From Culex pipiens pallens (Eukaryota; Arthropoda; Insecta; Diptera; Culicidae), in NCBI RefSeq assembly GCF_016801865.2, contig NC_068937.1, positions 8,202,207-8,266,206 on the forward strand: 64,000 bases of DNA, given 5' to 3'. A model generated the notes under the pieces. That model had not been told where the DNA came from. It worked only from the letters and a program-made list of their open reading frames with translations, and did not search any database. Positions within the stretch are counted from its first letter, which is position 1. The number at the start of each line of letters is the position of its first letter. Shown in pieces: positions 26,101-35,209 of the stretch. A program made the position numbers and the translations under genes.

Positions 26101-29100
26101 TAGCAGTTTAAAAGGGGGTAATATTCAATGTTTGGCCCTTTCAAAATGCTTTCGCCTTTCAAAATTTCAAGCTTAAATTGTCTTTATTGATTATAATCTA
26201 GAAATATGTTCATGAAACGTTTTGGAGTGATTAAAAATCATCTTTTCAGTGGATTTAATAAATGTTATGTAATATGAAATCTTGAGATTTTCTTCAAACT
26301 TTTCGAAATCTTTCTGTAATAGGTGATTTTTTTTCTTTATCTTTTCACAAAATATTCAAGTTTCAGTTTTTGTTGATTCTAAAGCTAAGAACAAGATTGT
26401 CCGTTCGACGCAGTGACGAACGCAGAACGCTGTGCCAGTTCGATTTTTCCATCAACTGTCAGTCGAACAATCTACAGGGGTTGCTTTGTTCAATGGTCGA
26501 TGACTGGCAGGCTATGATGACAGGCGCAAAATTTTGCGTTTGCGTTCAGGCCTGACGGACAATCTTGTTCTTACCTTAACACTTACACAGCTTCAGTCAA
26601 TAAAAAAAAAACCCTCCATTTCCCAGAGAACCCCACTCACCTCTGAACCCCCCTCGAACTTCCCCCACGTCGTTGAACGTCACCGACGGAATGCTTTTCA
26701 CGTGGTACTCGCCGATGTCGCACTCGTGGTCCTCGTAACTTTCAACGCAACTTCGCAGTGACGTCATCCAGTGGTTCACGGCGTCGTCATCTTCGGCGTC
26801 GTCACTGAACAGCAAATCGTCGTCACTATCGTTGGTGGGCGTTAAATTCTCGTAAATTGCACCGGAACAAAGGTCGATCAAATTCGCACTCAAACTTTTC
26901 ACTTTCAGCCCGCTGGTGCCACCAGAGCAGACCAACTCCAAGTCGGCGCTCAGCAGCTGATCGTCGAAGGGTGGGGGAGTGGAAAAACGCAACAAAATTG
27001 AATAACATGAGATTTCTCGAGCTTTTTTTTCGTTTGTGTGGTTTCTTTGCGAGTTGGAGAAAATGTTGGTTGGAAGGCGCGTGGGAGGTGCGCTTTGCGG
27101 GAGGGGGTGGTTAACTTAACACATTAATTAGCTGTGGAAACGAACGTGGTTTTAAATCAATCGCGGACGAGGGTGGCTTAACCTTGGTGTGCGGAGTTCG
27201 GTGGAAAACTGCGCTTTAACTGGATGTTAACAAGTTTTGCGGCATCTTTTTTTTGCAGCAAGATCTTATCGATTGTTGTTAATTTTATTTTTTCGAAATT
27301 TAGGGCAGGTGTAAATTTTGGAGTTGAAATTTAAAGGAAAATTGAGAAATCACGTCAAGGAAATCATAACTTTAATTGCGTTGAAGCACGATAGAGTGTA
27401 CAAATAAAAGTGATACCATTATCAATTTAGTTTCTAAGTGAACCTAACAAGAAAGAAGGAACCGTAAATCAAAATAGAACGTTTAAAAATAATTTTTTGA
27501 GCAAGATTTAAATCATACTAAATTAATTGCTAACTCAGAAAAATATGCTCACCGAAATCTGAGCATGAATTATGAGTCAATATAAATTGTATTCAAAAAA
27601 TGTTGTAATTTGGTGGTAATGGCAATTCGTAGTTAACAGTGAAATTAAATAAAAAACAGATTCAAAAAATTAATAACCTATAATAAAAAGCTATGTAGAA
27701 AAAAAAGCAAGAAGTTTCTATAAAAAATATAAATATGATATAATTGCTTTTTGCAAAAGATATTTTCAAATAGTGAAAAACAGCAAACTGCTTGAAAATA
27801 GGATTGAATCTCGAACCTGTCTAACATATCAAAAAATTCTCATGTTAAAAGCTACTTTATACAGTTTTATATATTTTGAAAACTTAAAATTAATATTATC
27901 TTGCTTCTTTACATGTTGACCCTTAATCAACGAACCGGAATTCAATCTAATTATTAATAAATAAAACATTTCAAGCCAATTGGTTATGATCATTTTACAT
28001 GTTTTATGTGACATTTTCAATGTTGTTAAACATGTTTTTTTTTGTTCAGCTTTGTCCATGTGTTGATAATATAACTTTATTTTTATATTTACCCTCTAAG
28101 TCCCATTTTTTCGCTTTTTTTCATTTTGAGCAACTTTTATTCTACCTTTTTAGCTTTTTCGTGTTTTTACAGCCCCCTTTTTTACTTGTTTTCTACTTGT
28201 TCTAAAATATAATGATATGTACCATTATAATTCAAACTGTAGAAAAATGCATAGAGGAATTATCTGGAACACTACAAAAAAAAAAATAATAATCAAATTT
28301 TTACTTAAAATATATTAAATGTTAGTGGAAATTTCCGATTACGTGTTAGATTTTGATTCTTAAAAAATGAATTTTCAAAATTTGTATGACTCACAAACCA
28401 GTAACAGTAACTCAAGCGCAAATAACAATGTTTATTTTTTTTTAAATTATACTTTTAATTACTAAAATTAAAATTACTAAAATTACGTATTTTTGTTTTG
28501 TTTTTGGTTTAAAGAACCAACAATGTTTGTTTGCATTATTTGCGCTTGAGTTTATGATGGAGCAATATCTGATACTGTAGTCATGATTTGTGCGTCACAC
28601 AAATTTGGAAAATTCGTTTTTAGAACCAAAATCTAACATGTAATTGAAAAGTACAGGGATGTTACGAGAATGACATTTAAAAGAAAAAAAGACGTATTTT
28701 TGATAATTTCAGTTTTAGCATTAAAAAGTATAATTAAAAAAATCTCTGGAAGTTCTGAGTAGTTCTGAACAATTTCGTAATTTTTTTTTAATTTTTGAAT
28801 TTTTCTTTTTAGATATAATTAAATTTCCCATAAAAATCTCCATACAATTTTGTGGTTAAATGTATGAAATTCTGAATCTTAAGAAGGGATTTTCTGATCG
28901 ATTCGGTGTTTCCGTCAAAGTTGTAAATTATTTTTAGGACTTTTCGGAAAAAAACAGGTAGACAGAAAAACCGTGATTTATATAAATTTTTATCATTAAA
29001 AGTTATATTGAAAAAAACTGGTATTTTATAAATTTATGATTTTTTTAAATGTGTTGGGGGGCTACAATATTATTAGCGTGATAGTGCATAATTTGGATAA

Positions 29101-31602
29101 GGAAAAGCGAGTTTTTTTTTGTAAAATATTTTTTTATTTCAAAAATATCGAAAACTTGGACAATAATATTACAAATTATTTTTTAAAGCAAAATCTAATT
29201 TGCTATCGTAAAGCTCTTCACAATTTTTCTCATCGTATATTTTGTATATATCTTGAAAAAATAGCAAACTTTAAAAAATATTTCTAAAAAGCTGAAAATA
29301 TTTCTTACAATTTTCTCTCTGAAACATTGAAAATCGGGCAATTAGTTTCTGAGATAAAGGCAGGCTCACAAAGAATTCGAATAAATGAAAATGTTTTTTT
29401 GCAGTTCCGTCGTGAAACAACTTACTTTTCCTGTCATTCTCGAATAACCAAAAATAACAGCATTGAATATTTAATACCTTTCAATACCAGTTCTACTTTT
29501 CAAAATGGAAATGGGTGCTGAAAAGTTGAACTTTTTAGTACTGGTATCGAAAAGTAACATTTTTCAATATTTTTTTTTATTTGAACAGTGAGTATACCTA
29601 ACACATGGATGTTTGACATAAAATTCCATTCAAAGCGTTTTTCGGGATTCTAAAAAATGTTGTAAGCAACTCGATGCAAAACATGATTTTTTTTTACAGC
29701 ACTCGTCGTATTTATCCAACTCGGTAAACCTTGATGGATGAAAATATAAAAAAATAACAAAATAATTCGTAATGCACACATATAAAATTTTCGAACATAT
29801 TGTTGATTCCCTTTGAGGGTATATCAAAGATTAAAAAATCAACATTCAGATTTTTAACTTTTTTAAATGTTGGTACCAAGACAACCTTGCATGACCAAAA
29901 TAATGTCCTTGACAAAACTTGTAAAATACCCACAGCTCTGGCAATATTAAGCTCAATAAAAGATAATAACAAATTATGAAAGTTATGGAAAATTGGTTTA
30001 ATTTGCCCCATAGTTAAAGTTTAATTTAACAATAAAAAAATAACAGATTTGTTTAGGCTTCATCCATTAAGTACGTCACGCTAAAGTCAGGAAGGATAAA
30101 GGATTTTTTAATCAATAAAGAAAAGTTTATTTTAAAGATACCAAGTTAGGTAATTTATATGAAGGAGAAGTCCAACAAGGATATGTTCAAAGTCGGAGTT
30201 GAAAATAACAATTTATTTTGATTTTAAATGAGTTTTTACCTTAGGATGACCGTCTTAACCTCATCTCCCCTACTCTTTGCCATTCTCTCATAAGATTTTA
30301 GCAATCACTATGTTTAACCTAAGTATTTTTTTTCTTCTCATTACCGATTTTTATGTGTTTTTGATAACAAAATCAGATATTTTAACAGGACTTGTTTAAT
30401 TGAAAAAAAAAAACTTCGTTTTGTTAATCTCACCTGTCCGGGAACTGACGATGAAGCTATTGATCCCCGTTTCAATGTTAAAAAAATAAACCTTTGCGAA
30501 ATTTTCTCGCATCGATTAACTCGATTGGAAGAACTAATATCCCTAATGTTGTGATTTTTATCACACTTTGACGCATTCAAATAACCACTCTCTGCAAATT
30601 TGCATTGAATTCCTAATGATTAATACAACCACCTTTCGCGAAATCATCTAAAAATAGCCCCAATCACTCATCGCACACCTCCCAGTTCCGAGACGTCCAA
30701 CCAACAACAAATCGCACGAAAAAAAATATAGTATCACACTCTTATAAACTCTTTTCCAGCCATGATTCACATGCACAAACAACACAACAAAACTCTACCT
30801 CGCTCTCTCCCTCTTCCCCGTCGTCCGTTCGGCCCGCCTCGATGCCCGCTACTCCCCGCTCATCATCCCGCATCCGGCAAATCTCGCCCAGGTCAAACGA
30901 CTTGTTCGTCCGGAACACGTCCTCGAAGCCGCCCGCATTGTGCACAATGTCACTCTTGGACAACGGCCGCGGCCGCTGCTGCCTTCGTTTTATATCCGCG
31001 ACGTTCCGGGCCCGAATGCGCGGAAACTTCCCCAGAAACTCCTGAAACTTTGCACTGTACTTGCGGCGGAACTTTCGCGCACTCGTTTCACTGTCCCGGT
31101 CGGACCCCGCTTCGTCGTCGACGGCACAGAACCCGCAACGACCGGCGCCGTACAACCGGCCACAGTCCTCGCAGATGTTCTCGTAGATGTTTTCCTCGCA
31201 CTTGCGCAACTTCCCGTACGGCCCCTCGGCGGCGCGTTCCGGCGCGATCAGGTTCTCGTAGATGTTCGTACTCCACGGGCGAGCTCCGTCGACTTCGTCG
31301 ACCAGTTCACTACTGGCTGGTGGTGAGCCACCTCGGCGTAACCACCTGCCTCGTTCGTCATGATCGTCGGCTTCACAGTCAGTGAGTTTGCGTTGTTGTT
31401 GTTGTTGTAGGAACAGTAGCAGTTGCTCTCCGGCACCACTACCTCCTCCTCCAACGATTGATGATGATTCTTCTTCCATGGAATTTCTTGACATCATTGC
31501 TGGTGGAACAAAGTGTTTTTGGAGCGATTCGCTTTTGCGTGGAGGTTCTGTTTTGACGGGAAGACTAACTTTGTTAAAATTGACAACTTTTTTGTAATCG
31601 AT
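14001..31602 (-). CDS. RhoGAP-domain protein with repeated IYEN motifs (multi-exon gene model)
   Basis: Six minus-strand exons join in phase: 31602-30799, 26956-26641, 21453-20174, 15098-14408, 14356-14260, 14196-14001. The sum is 3,384 nt, or 1,128 codons including TAG at 14001-14003. Every junction phase agrees (0, 1, 0, 1, 2). The C-terminal 260 or so residues form a RhoGAP domain: FGVELDQVERD, the arginine finger in GLYRASG, LTGSLKLFFRELKSPL, and SSNLAIVWGACL. RhoGAPs accelerate GTP hydrolysis by Rho, Rac or Cdc42 at the cytoplasmic face of membranes or the cytoskeleton. The remaining 870 residues are acidic or serine-rich and probably disordered, with Tyr motifs NIYENL, NIYENI, AIYENL, NIYQH and HIYEY. 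The GAP core resembles the ARHGAP9/12/15/27 type, but SH3, WW or PH domains were not seen, so no symbol is given. The first exon is not certain, because the frame stays open upstream of the earliest Met to a possible acceptor at 31603-31604. Introns are up to 6 kb and full of repeats. Confidence 0.8.
14260..14356 (-). CDS. RhoGAP gene exon 5
   Basis: A 97-nt exon between acceptor CCCTTTCAG and donor GTAAGG. It encodes DEAQTIENIKFSLEKMELIN and continues to LRYLIRHLRC, the helix pair in which most RhoGAPs have L-P-x-x-N-x-x-T-L-x-x-L-x-x-H-L. It is too short to stand out as an open frame, but the junction codons on both sides (GAT and TGC) restore the family consensus. Confidence 0.9.
14408..15098 (-). 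CDS. RhoGAP gene exon 4 (start of GAP domain)
   Basis: A strong acceptor with a pyrimidine tract ends CTCTTGCAG, and the donor is AAAG/GTGAGT. The exon starts in phase 0 with Ile-Met-Thr-Glu-Lys. After a Pro/Ser-rich linker, which includes SPTPKRERLRDKMKAVLPLS, the GAP domain begins. The catalytic Arg is in SGLYRASGNK. The Met in the second codon could be a start in an alternative short transcript, but the acceptor and the phase match to exon 3 favour an internal exon. Confidence 0.9.
15099..15630. other. Intron DNA, nothing recognised
   Basis: First part of the intron between exons 4 and 3. No repeat boundary or gene seen. Confidence 0.4.
15631..17900. repeat. Repeat field of tacgtagttttgtg units, ~120 bp period
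   Basis: It opens with cagtcatgcctcggtttagc, the terminus of an element whose matching inverted end is at about 47430-47478. After that a loosely tandem unit of roughly 120 bp is reiterated about ten times. Each unit contains cgaaaatacgtagttttgtg, a gagtatttt run, ttcgaaatgt and cctgatcatttgaaaccc. Related units occur at 45000-45620 and 47200-47480. Non-coding; the short open frames are by-products of the repeat. Confidence 0.75.
16332..16514. mobile_element. 183-bp foldback MITE inside the repeat field
   Basis: It starts CACGGAGAAAAAAGAGTTCT and ends with the reverse complement of that end, and the arms continue as near-perfect inverted repeats for about 50 bp or more (cgtgaacaagcgttcatgaa against ttcgtgaacgcttgttcacg). 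The parent repeat at 15710-15730 reads attgcaatattggtatc without interruption. The insertion therefore duplicated TG (16330-16331 and 16515-16516). Confidence 0.85.
17901..18600. other. Intron repeat of the accggttaccgg family, left part
   Basis: The sequence includes ggggaccttttttgacccc-like text, cggatttggtcactgtggcc and gcatgctccggaattc-like pieces that lead into the tandem array at 18600-19110. Not coding. Confidence 0.4.
18600..19110. repeat. ~142-bp tandem repeat (ctggaaccggttaccggtgg units)
   Basis: The phrase catgccgttgtt recurs at 18745, 18887 and 19020 (spacings about 142 and 133, the latter explained by loss of tggtcactc). Each is followed by ctggaaccggttaccggtgg, acacttccggaat, and a catatcaaac phrase. 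A more diverged unit precedes them from about 18600. Open frames here are not conserved between units. Confidence 0.8.
19260..19876 (+). mobile_element. 617-bp TTAA-flanked (piggyBac-type) MITE
   Basis: Ends CCCTCTACAACCC and GGGCAGTAGAGGG, flanked by TTAA at 19256-19259 and 19877-19880. Duplicate copy A has the uninterrupted target attttaaatgatgaac at 451-466 with a single TTAA, so the insertion and its duplication are directly visible. An equally long copy is at 45882-46498. Confidence 0.92.
20174..21453 (-). CDS. RhoGAP gene exon 3 (copy B of the duplication)
   Basis: A 1,280-nt exon with acceptor TTTCCTAG at 21454-21461 and donor GTGAGC at 20168-20173. It is open throughout; the region upstream of 21169 was read on the minus strand and encodes FCESDLDDRIAEFRLNWE and onward. 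It starts one base into a codon, matching the end of exon 2 (G plus AG gives Glu), and ends in phase 0, matching exon 4. It encodes Arg-rich, acidic and Ser-rich segments, a Pro-rich stretch (HPAPPPVPNR) and the Tyr motifs NIYQH, PVYEE and HIYEYIRL. I chose copy B for the gene model because it lies between exons 2 and 4. No known folded domain recognised. Confidence 0.85.
21867..22091. mobile_element. 225-bp TA-flanked MITE (GGGGAACTATTCCC ends)
   Basis: The left end GGGGAACTATTCCC and the right end GGGTATAATTCCCC are inverted repeats with two mismatches, flanked by TA at 21865-21866 and 22092-22093. Absent from duplicate copy A at the equivalent place. Confidence 0.8.
23785..24130. repeat. 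Dispersed repeat with aagtgctgaaaagttcaact palindrome
   Basis: The sequence runs from acgacgagtgctgaaaa through paired gaaaagt/acttttc words to a cacgacggaattgc end. Reverse-orientation relatives are at about 29395-29715, with a shorter one at 54900-55065. The end of duplicate copy A (3440-3651) contains its first half only, cut exactly where the duplication ends. Confidence 0.6.
24131..25239. other. AT-rich intron DNA
   Basis: No gene or clear element recognised. Confidence 0.4.
25240..26130. repeat. Dispersed non-coding repeat (cttcggcaaagttgtaggta family)
   Basis: The phrases ctgtccatacaaaaatgg, tcttcggcaaagttgtaggt and gagaaaaagtaggtacacgg recur in diverged form at about 28840-29350 (ttccgtcaaagttgtaaat, aaaaaacaggtagacag). 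Both stretches continue with similar AT-rich text. Probably an old dispersed repeat; boundaries uncertain and not coding. Confidence 0.5.
26382..26577. mobile_element. ~195-bp MITE with TAAGAACAAGATTGTCCG ends
   Basis: Left end aagctaagaacaagattgtc and the reverse complement of the right end aaggtaagaacaagattgtc match at all but one position. The interior is GC-richer and holds short inverted repeats (cgcaaaattttgcg). It sits in the intron just before exon 2. No clear target duplication. Confidence 0.75.
26641..26956 (-). CDS. RhoGAP gene exon 2
   Basis: A 316-nt exon with donor AGAG/GTGAGT (26635-26640) and a likely acceptor after a C/T-rich tract ending CGACGATCAG (26957-26958). It encodes LLSADLELVCSGGTSGLKVK, then GAIYENLTPT, an Asp-rich tract (NDSDDDLLFSDDAEDDD), and SIPSVTFNDVGEVRGGFR. 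Phase 0 at the start and +1 at the end fit exons 1 and 3. The acceptor choice is the weakest part. Confidence 0.75.
26957..28092. other. Intron DNA between exons 1 and 2
   Basis: No further exon or element recognised. Confidence 0.4.
28093..28330 (-). mobile_element. Diverged fragment of the TTAA (CCCTCTA) MITE
   Basis: ccctctaagtcccattttt, tgagcaacttttattctac, gcatagaggaattatctgga and ttttacttaaaatat follow the same order as in the 8584-9588 copy. It is much shorter and more diverged, and no intact TTAA flanks are seen. Confidence 0.55.
28338..28644. mobile_element. Foldback element with attacgtgttagattttga ends
   Basis: The outer arms ATTACGTGTTAGATTTTG and its inverted partner ending near 28644 pair. 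Inner arms (actcaagcgcaaataacaat and its inverse near 28520-28555) pair too, so almost the whole 307 bp can fold on itself. It abuts the diverged TTAA-element fragment. Confidence 0.65.
28645..30798. other. Intron DNA with diverged repeats
   Basis: It holds the diverged relative of the 25240 repeat (about 28840-29350) and the reverse copy of the gaaaagttgaactttt repeat (about 29395-29715). No gene recognised. Confidence 0.5.
30799..31602 (-). CDS. RhoGAP gene exon 1 (most upstream supported exon)
   Basis: Donor GCGAG/GTAGAG at 30793-30798 in phase 0. The frame is open from the donor to 31602, past the first Met codons at 31497. Before them it reads IDYKKVVNFNKVSLPVKTE and onward to HFVPPAMM, so either translation starts at 31497 or the exon extends to an acceptor ATTCCAG at 31603. 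Content: poly-Gln run, STNIYENLIAPE, EENIYENICEDCGRLYG with CxxC-like pairs (CEDC and CGFC), a basic patch RKFRRKYSAKFQEFLGKF, and an acidic end. The two NIYEN motifs suggest phosphotyrosine-dependent partners (inference). Confidence 0.75.
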
Positions 31603-31849
31603 CTGGAATAACTTTTCAATAGGACGTGAGCTTGCTTGTTTTCATCCAAGGTTTTGCCCTAATAAAATTTAATTGCAAATCTATGTAGAATAAAACTTTC
31701 ATCTTTTTCAAGATGGAGTAAAAAAATCATTACAAACCAGCTGTCAAAATACAAGTCAAATTGTAATTTTTGTAAGTTTTATTTTTCAATTTTTATGAGA
31801 ATTTTCTAAATTTTGGCAATTTATGAAAATTTTCTAATTTTGTCAATTT

Positions 31850-32310
31850 ACTAAATTTTGTCAATTTACTAAATTTTGTCAATTTTGTCAATTTTGTCAA
31901 TTTTGTCAATTTTGTCAATTTTGTCAATTTTGTCAATTTTGTCGATTTTGTCTATTTTGTCAATTTTGTCAATTTTGTCAATTTTGTCAATTTTGTCAAT
32001 TTTGTCAATTTTGTCAATTTTGTCAATTTTGTCAATTTTGTCAATTTTGTCAATTTTGTCAATTTTGTCAATTTTGTCAATTTTGTCAATTTTGTCAATT
32101 TTGTCAATTTTGTCAATTTTGTCAATTTTGTCAATTTTGTCAATTTTGTCAATTTTGTCAATTTTGTCAATTTTGTCAATTTTGTCAATTTTGTCAATTT
32201 TGTCAATTTTGTCAATTTTGTCAATTTTGTCAATTTTGTCAATTTTGTCAATTTTGTCAATTTTGTCAATTTTGTCAATTTTGTCAATTTTGTCAATTTT
32301 GTCAATTTTG
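31850..32310. repeat. (TTTTGTCAA)n 9-bp satellite, left part
   Basis: About 50 near-perfect copies of a 9-bp unit. Irregular copies (gtcaatttactaaattt) at the left edge look like the seed of the array. The unit has no stops in some frames, which creates spurious Ser-Ile-Leu and Thr-Lys-Leu repeat proteins. The array is interrupted by the retrotransposon at 32311-36617 and resumes beyond it. Confidence 0.97.
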
Positions 32311-32554
32311 TTTTTTTTTTTTTGAATTAAATATACTTTATTGAATCTTTCTTATAACAATTACATTTGGTTTACATAATAAGTGGTCAGCTGTGGCTCT
32401 TCAGCTTTAGTTTGCTTTTCGTGATTTAAACACTGTTCATTTTCTTAACTTTAAAAGTATATGATTTATCATTTTTGTAACACTAGGTACAATGAGGAAA
32501 AAAAAAATTAAGAAAACATAACCTATCCTAAAACTAACTTAATCTTACCATAAA

Positions 32555-35209
32555 CTAAACCAATCCTTGAATCAAGGGGTATTCAGATATAGCACATTTT
32601 TCCCTGAATTTCAAACATTTTTCTTGAATCTTCTGATCCAACATTTTTACTTCTGCTAATTCATGAACCTCACTTGATCTTGTCCAGCCAGGAACATTCA
32701 AAACCATTTTGAGTACCTTGTTTTGGACACGCTGGAGCTTCAATTTATGAGTTCTAGCGCAACACTCCCAAACAGGTACTGCATACTCAATAACGGGGTA
32801 AATTATTTGTTTGTAAACTGCTAGCTTATTTTTCAAAGATAGCTTTGATTTTCTGTTAATTAAAGGATACAAACACCTGATGAGAATGCTGCACTTGTTC
32901 AATATTTTATCTACATGCTGCCGAAACAATAGTTTCGAGTCAAGTATGAGACCTAAATAGACAACTTCCTTCGACCAGGGTATCGAAACATCATTCATTT
33001 TTATCAAAACATCATCCTTTGGGGCAAATCTGACCGATTTGGAAAGTGGAAAAATGATGGTTTGAGTTTTGGCTGCATTAATGCGAATTTTCCAGTCGCC
33101 AAAGTATTCGGAAAGAACATCAAGACCCTTCTGAAGGCGGCCAACTAAATATCTGGTTATTTTACCCTTATAAATAACGGCAGTGTCATCAGCAAAAAGT
33201 GACAACACACCATTACCAGGAAGAGTAGGCAAATCAGATGTAAAAATATTGTACAGAAGTGGGCCAAGAATACTTCCTTGGGGAACCCCAGCATCAATGT
33301 TGAATAATCCAGAAGCAATCCCATTCAGAAAAACCCTGAACGATCTCTCCGAAAGATAGTGCTGGATAATTTTGATAAGATACATTGGAAAACCGTATAA
33401 ATACAGTTTATGTATCAAACCATCATGCCAAACATTGTCAAAAGCCTTCTCAACATCCAACAAAGCCATAGCAGTTGATTTAGACTCAAGCTTGTTCTGC
33501 TTGATGATTTTAGTTACTCTCGTAAGCTGATGAGCAGTATTATGCCCCTTTCGGAAGCCAAACTGCTCGTTTAAAATTATATTATTATCGTTGGTAAAAT
33601 CCAAAAGCCTTGAATAGATGACCTTCTCAAAGAGTTTGGACAGACTACTCAAAAGACTAATGGGGCGATAACTTGTTGGCGATGTTGGATCTTTTTGAGG
33701 CTTCAAAATTGGTATGACTTTGCCCAGTTTCCAATTGGTGGGGAAGTAACCAAGTTGCAAACATTTATTGAAAATTTTGGCTAGATGTTGAAAGAACTGA
33801 TCACTCTGTTTTTTCAACACTAGATTAAAAATGTTATCAAAGCCTGGGGCTTTCATATTTTTCATTTGTTTTACTGCAACTTTGACCTCCTCACCAGAAA
33901 CATGGGAATCTGCAGGAAATTCAAAGGTAGAGTCATTGATTGTTGAAATACTATTGGCAACTGATGTTTCTTTACGGCTGGTCATAGAAGCGCCAAGATT
34001 ATGTGAACTAACAAAATGAAGCCCAAGTGCATTTGCTTTTTCCTCGGATGTAATCAAAGGAGAATCCTCAACAATAAGAGGAGGAATAGGCTTTGGTTTG
34101 TTTTTAAGAACTTTTGAAAGTTTCCAAAATGGTTTTGAATAATTCCCAAGCTGGCTTACATGTTTTGAAAATTCTTGATTTCTGATATTGTCAAGTCGGT
34201 CTTGTATGATTTTGTTCAAATTGTTAACTGAAATCTTTTTGTCATAGTCCCCAGTCCGTTGATATTGTCTCCTATAAACATTCCTAAGTCTAATCAAGTG
34301 TTTAGTATCTACGTCAATATCAGTTACCTTAAAATTAACAGGAACCTCCCGAACGTTGGCAGCCTCTGCTTGGTTGATAGCCTGCTGGATCACCTCCAGC
34401 GAACGATCAATATCGGCAGAAGTTTCCGGGTGTTGATCATAGTCGATGTTGCTGTCGACCACTTGCTGAAACTGCTGCCAGTCAACGTTGTGGTAATCTT
34501 TCCGGGTTGGTTGCCGCTGCGGAGTAACGGAAGCTCCAACCTCCACAACCACCGGATAGTGATCAGAACTCAACTCTTCAAACACCTCAGGATGAGCCAC
34601 GTTCTCAGCCATATTGGTAATGAAGAAGTCGATGATTGAGTGATTCCCAGACCGAGCCACCCTCGTTGGACGATCCGGACTCACAACGTTGTAGTATCCG
34701 TTTTGCAGATCGTTGTGCAGAATCACTCCGTTCCGATTCCTCCTGCTGTTGCCCCAAACTTCATGCTTCGCGTTGAGGTCACCAGCGATGATGTACTTTG
34801 CGCTCCGCCGTGTCAGCTTCTGGATATCGCCCTTCAGTTTTGCTGCTGAACCATCTCTGGCATTCACCTGACGTGGGCAGTATGCAGCAATGAAGAGTAC
34901 TGGGCCAACCGAAGTGGAAATTTCCACCCCAACGGCCTCGATGATTTCCAGCTTGAAGTGTGGCAGCCGGCGAGGCTTGAGATCACGATGAACAGCGACA
35001 AGCACACCTCCTCCTCCAGAGGTGGTCCTATCGAGCTGCGTCGCGATCTTGTAGTTTTGCAGATAAACTTTTTCACCGGGCTTCAGATGAGTTTCCGTGA
35101 TGGCAGCTACGTCGATCTCCTTCTCGCGAAGAAAATCCACCAGCTCTATGTTCTTCCTCCTAATGGAGCAAGCGTTCCAATTCAGCAGCTTGAGGGACCT
35201 ACGATCCAT
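32555..35209 (-). CDS. Non-LTR ORF2: AP-type endonuclease plus reverse transcriptase
   Basis: 884 residues. The N-terminal endonuclease has LLNWNACSIRRK, ITETHL (about 38-43), IIAGDLNAKHEVWGN and SSDHYPVV (about 215). The reverse transcriptase centre has YRPISLLSSLSKLFEKV (about 513), FGFRKGHNTAHQL, LLDVEKAFDNVWHDGL, GVPQGSILGPLLYNIF (about 638) and the catalytic FADD (about 672-675). It nicks target DNA and copies its own RNA at the nick. It overlaps ORF1 by 11 nt, so translation probably depends on reinitiation or termination coupling. All catalytic residues seen are present; the length is normal for Jockey-clade ORF2. Possibly still active. Confidence 0.95.
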   Translation of the reverse strand: MDRRSLKLLNWNACSIRRKNIELVDFLREKEIDVAAITETHLKPGEKVYLQNYKIATQLDRTTSGGGGVLVAVHRDLKPRRLPHFKLEIIEAVGVEISTSVGPVLFIAAYCPRQVNARDGSAAKLKGDIQKLTRRSAKYIIAGDLNAKHEVWGNSRRNRNGVILHNDLQNGYYNVVSPDRPTRVARSGNHSIIDFFITNMAENVAHPEVFEELSSDHYPVVVEVGASVTPQRQPTRKDYHNVDWQQFQQVVDSNIDYDQHPETSADIDRSLEVIQQAINQAEAANVREVPVNFKVTDIDVDTKHLIRLRNVYRRQYQRTGDYDKKISVNNLNKIIQDRLDNIRNQEFSKHVSQLGNYSKPFWKLSKVLKNKPKPIPPLIVEDSPLITSEEKANALGLHFVSSHNLGASMTSRKETSVANSISTINDSTFEFPADSHVSGEEVKVAVKQMKNMKAPGFDNIFNLVLKKQSDQFFQHLAKIFNKCLQLGYFPTNWKLGKVIPILKPQKDPTSPTSYRPISLLSSLSKLFEKVIYSRLLDFTNDNNIILNEQFGFRKGHNTAHQLTRVTKIIKQNKLESKSTAMALLDVEKAFDNVWHDGLIHKLYLYGFPMYLIKIIQHYLSERSFRVFLNGIASGLFNIDAGVPQGSILGPLLYNIFTSDLPTLPGNGVLSLFADDTAVIYKGKITRYLVGRLQKGLDVLSEYFGDWKIRINAAKTQTIIFPLSKSVRFAPKDDVLIKMNDVSIPWSKEVVYLGLILDSKLLFRQHVDKILNKCSILIRCLYPLINRKSKLSLKNKLAVYKQIIYPVIEYAVPVWECCARTHKLKLQRVQNKVLKMVLNVPGWTRSSEVHELAEVKMLDQKIQEKCLKFREKCAISEYPLIQGLV

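Noticed and set aside
30762..31385. 207-codon plus-strand ORF opposite exon 1
   Set aside because: Antisense of the coding exon; no domain.
31876..32325. 149-codon Ser-Ile-Leu repeat ORF and opposite-strand Thr-Lys-Leu ORF
   Set aside because: Products of a stop-free 9-bp satellite, open on both strands.
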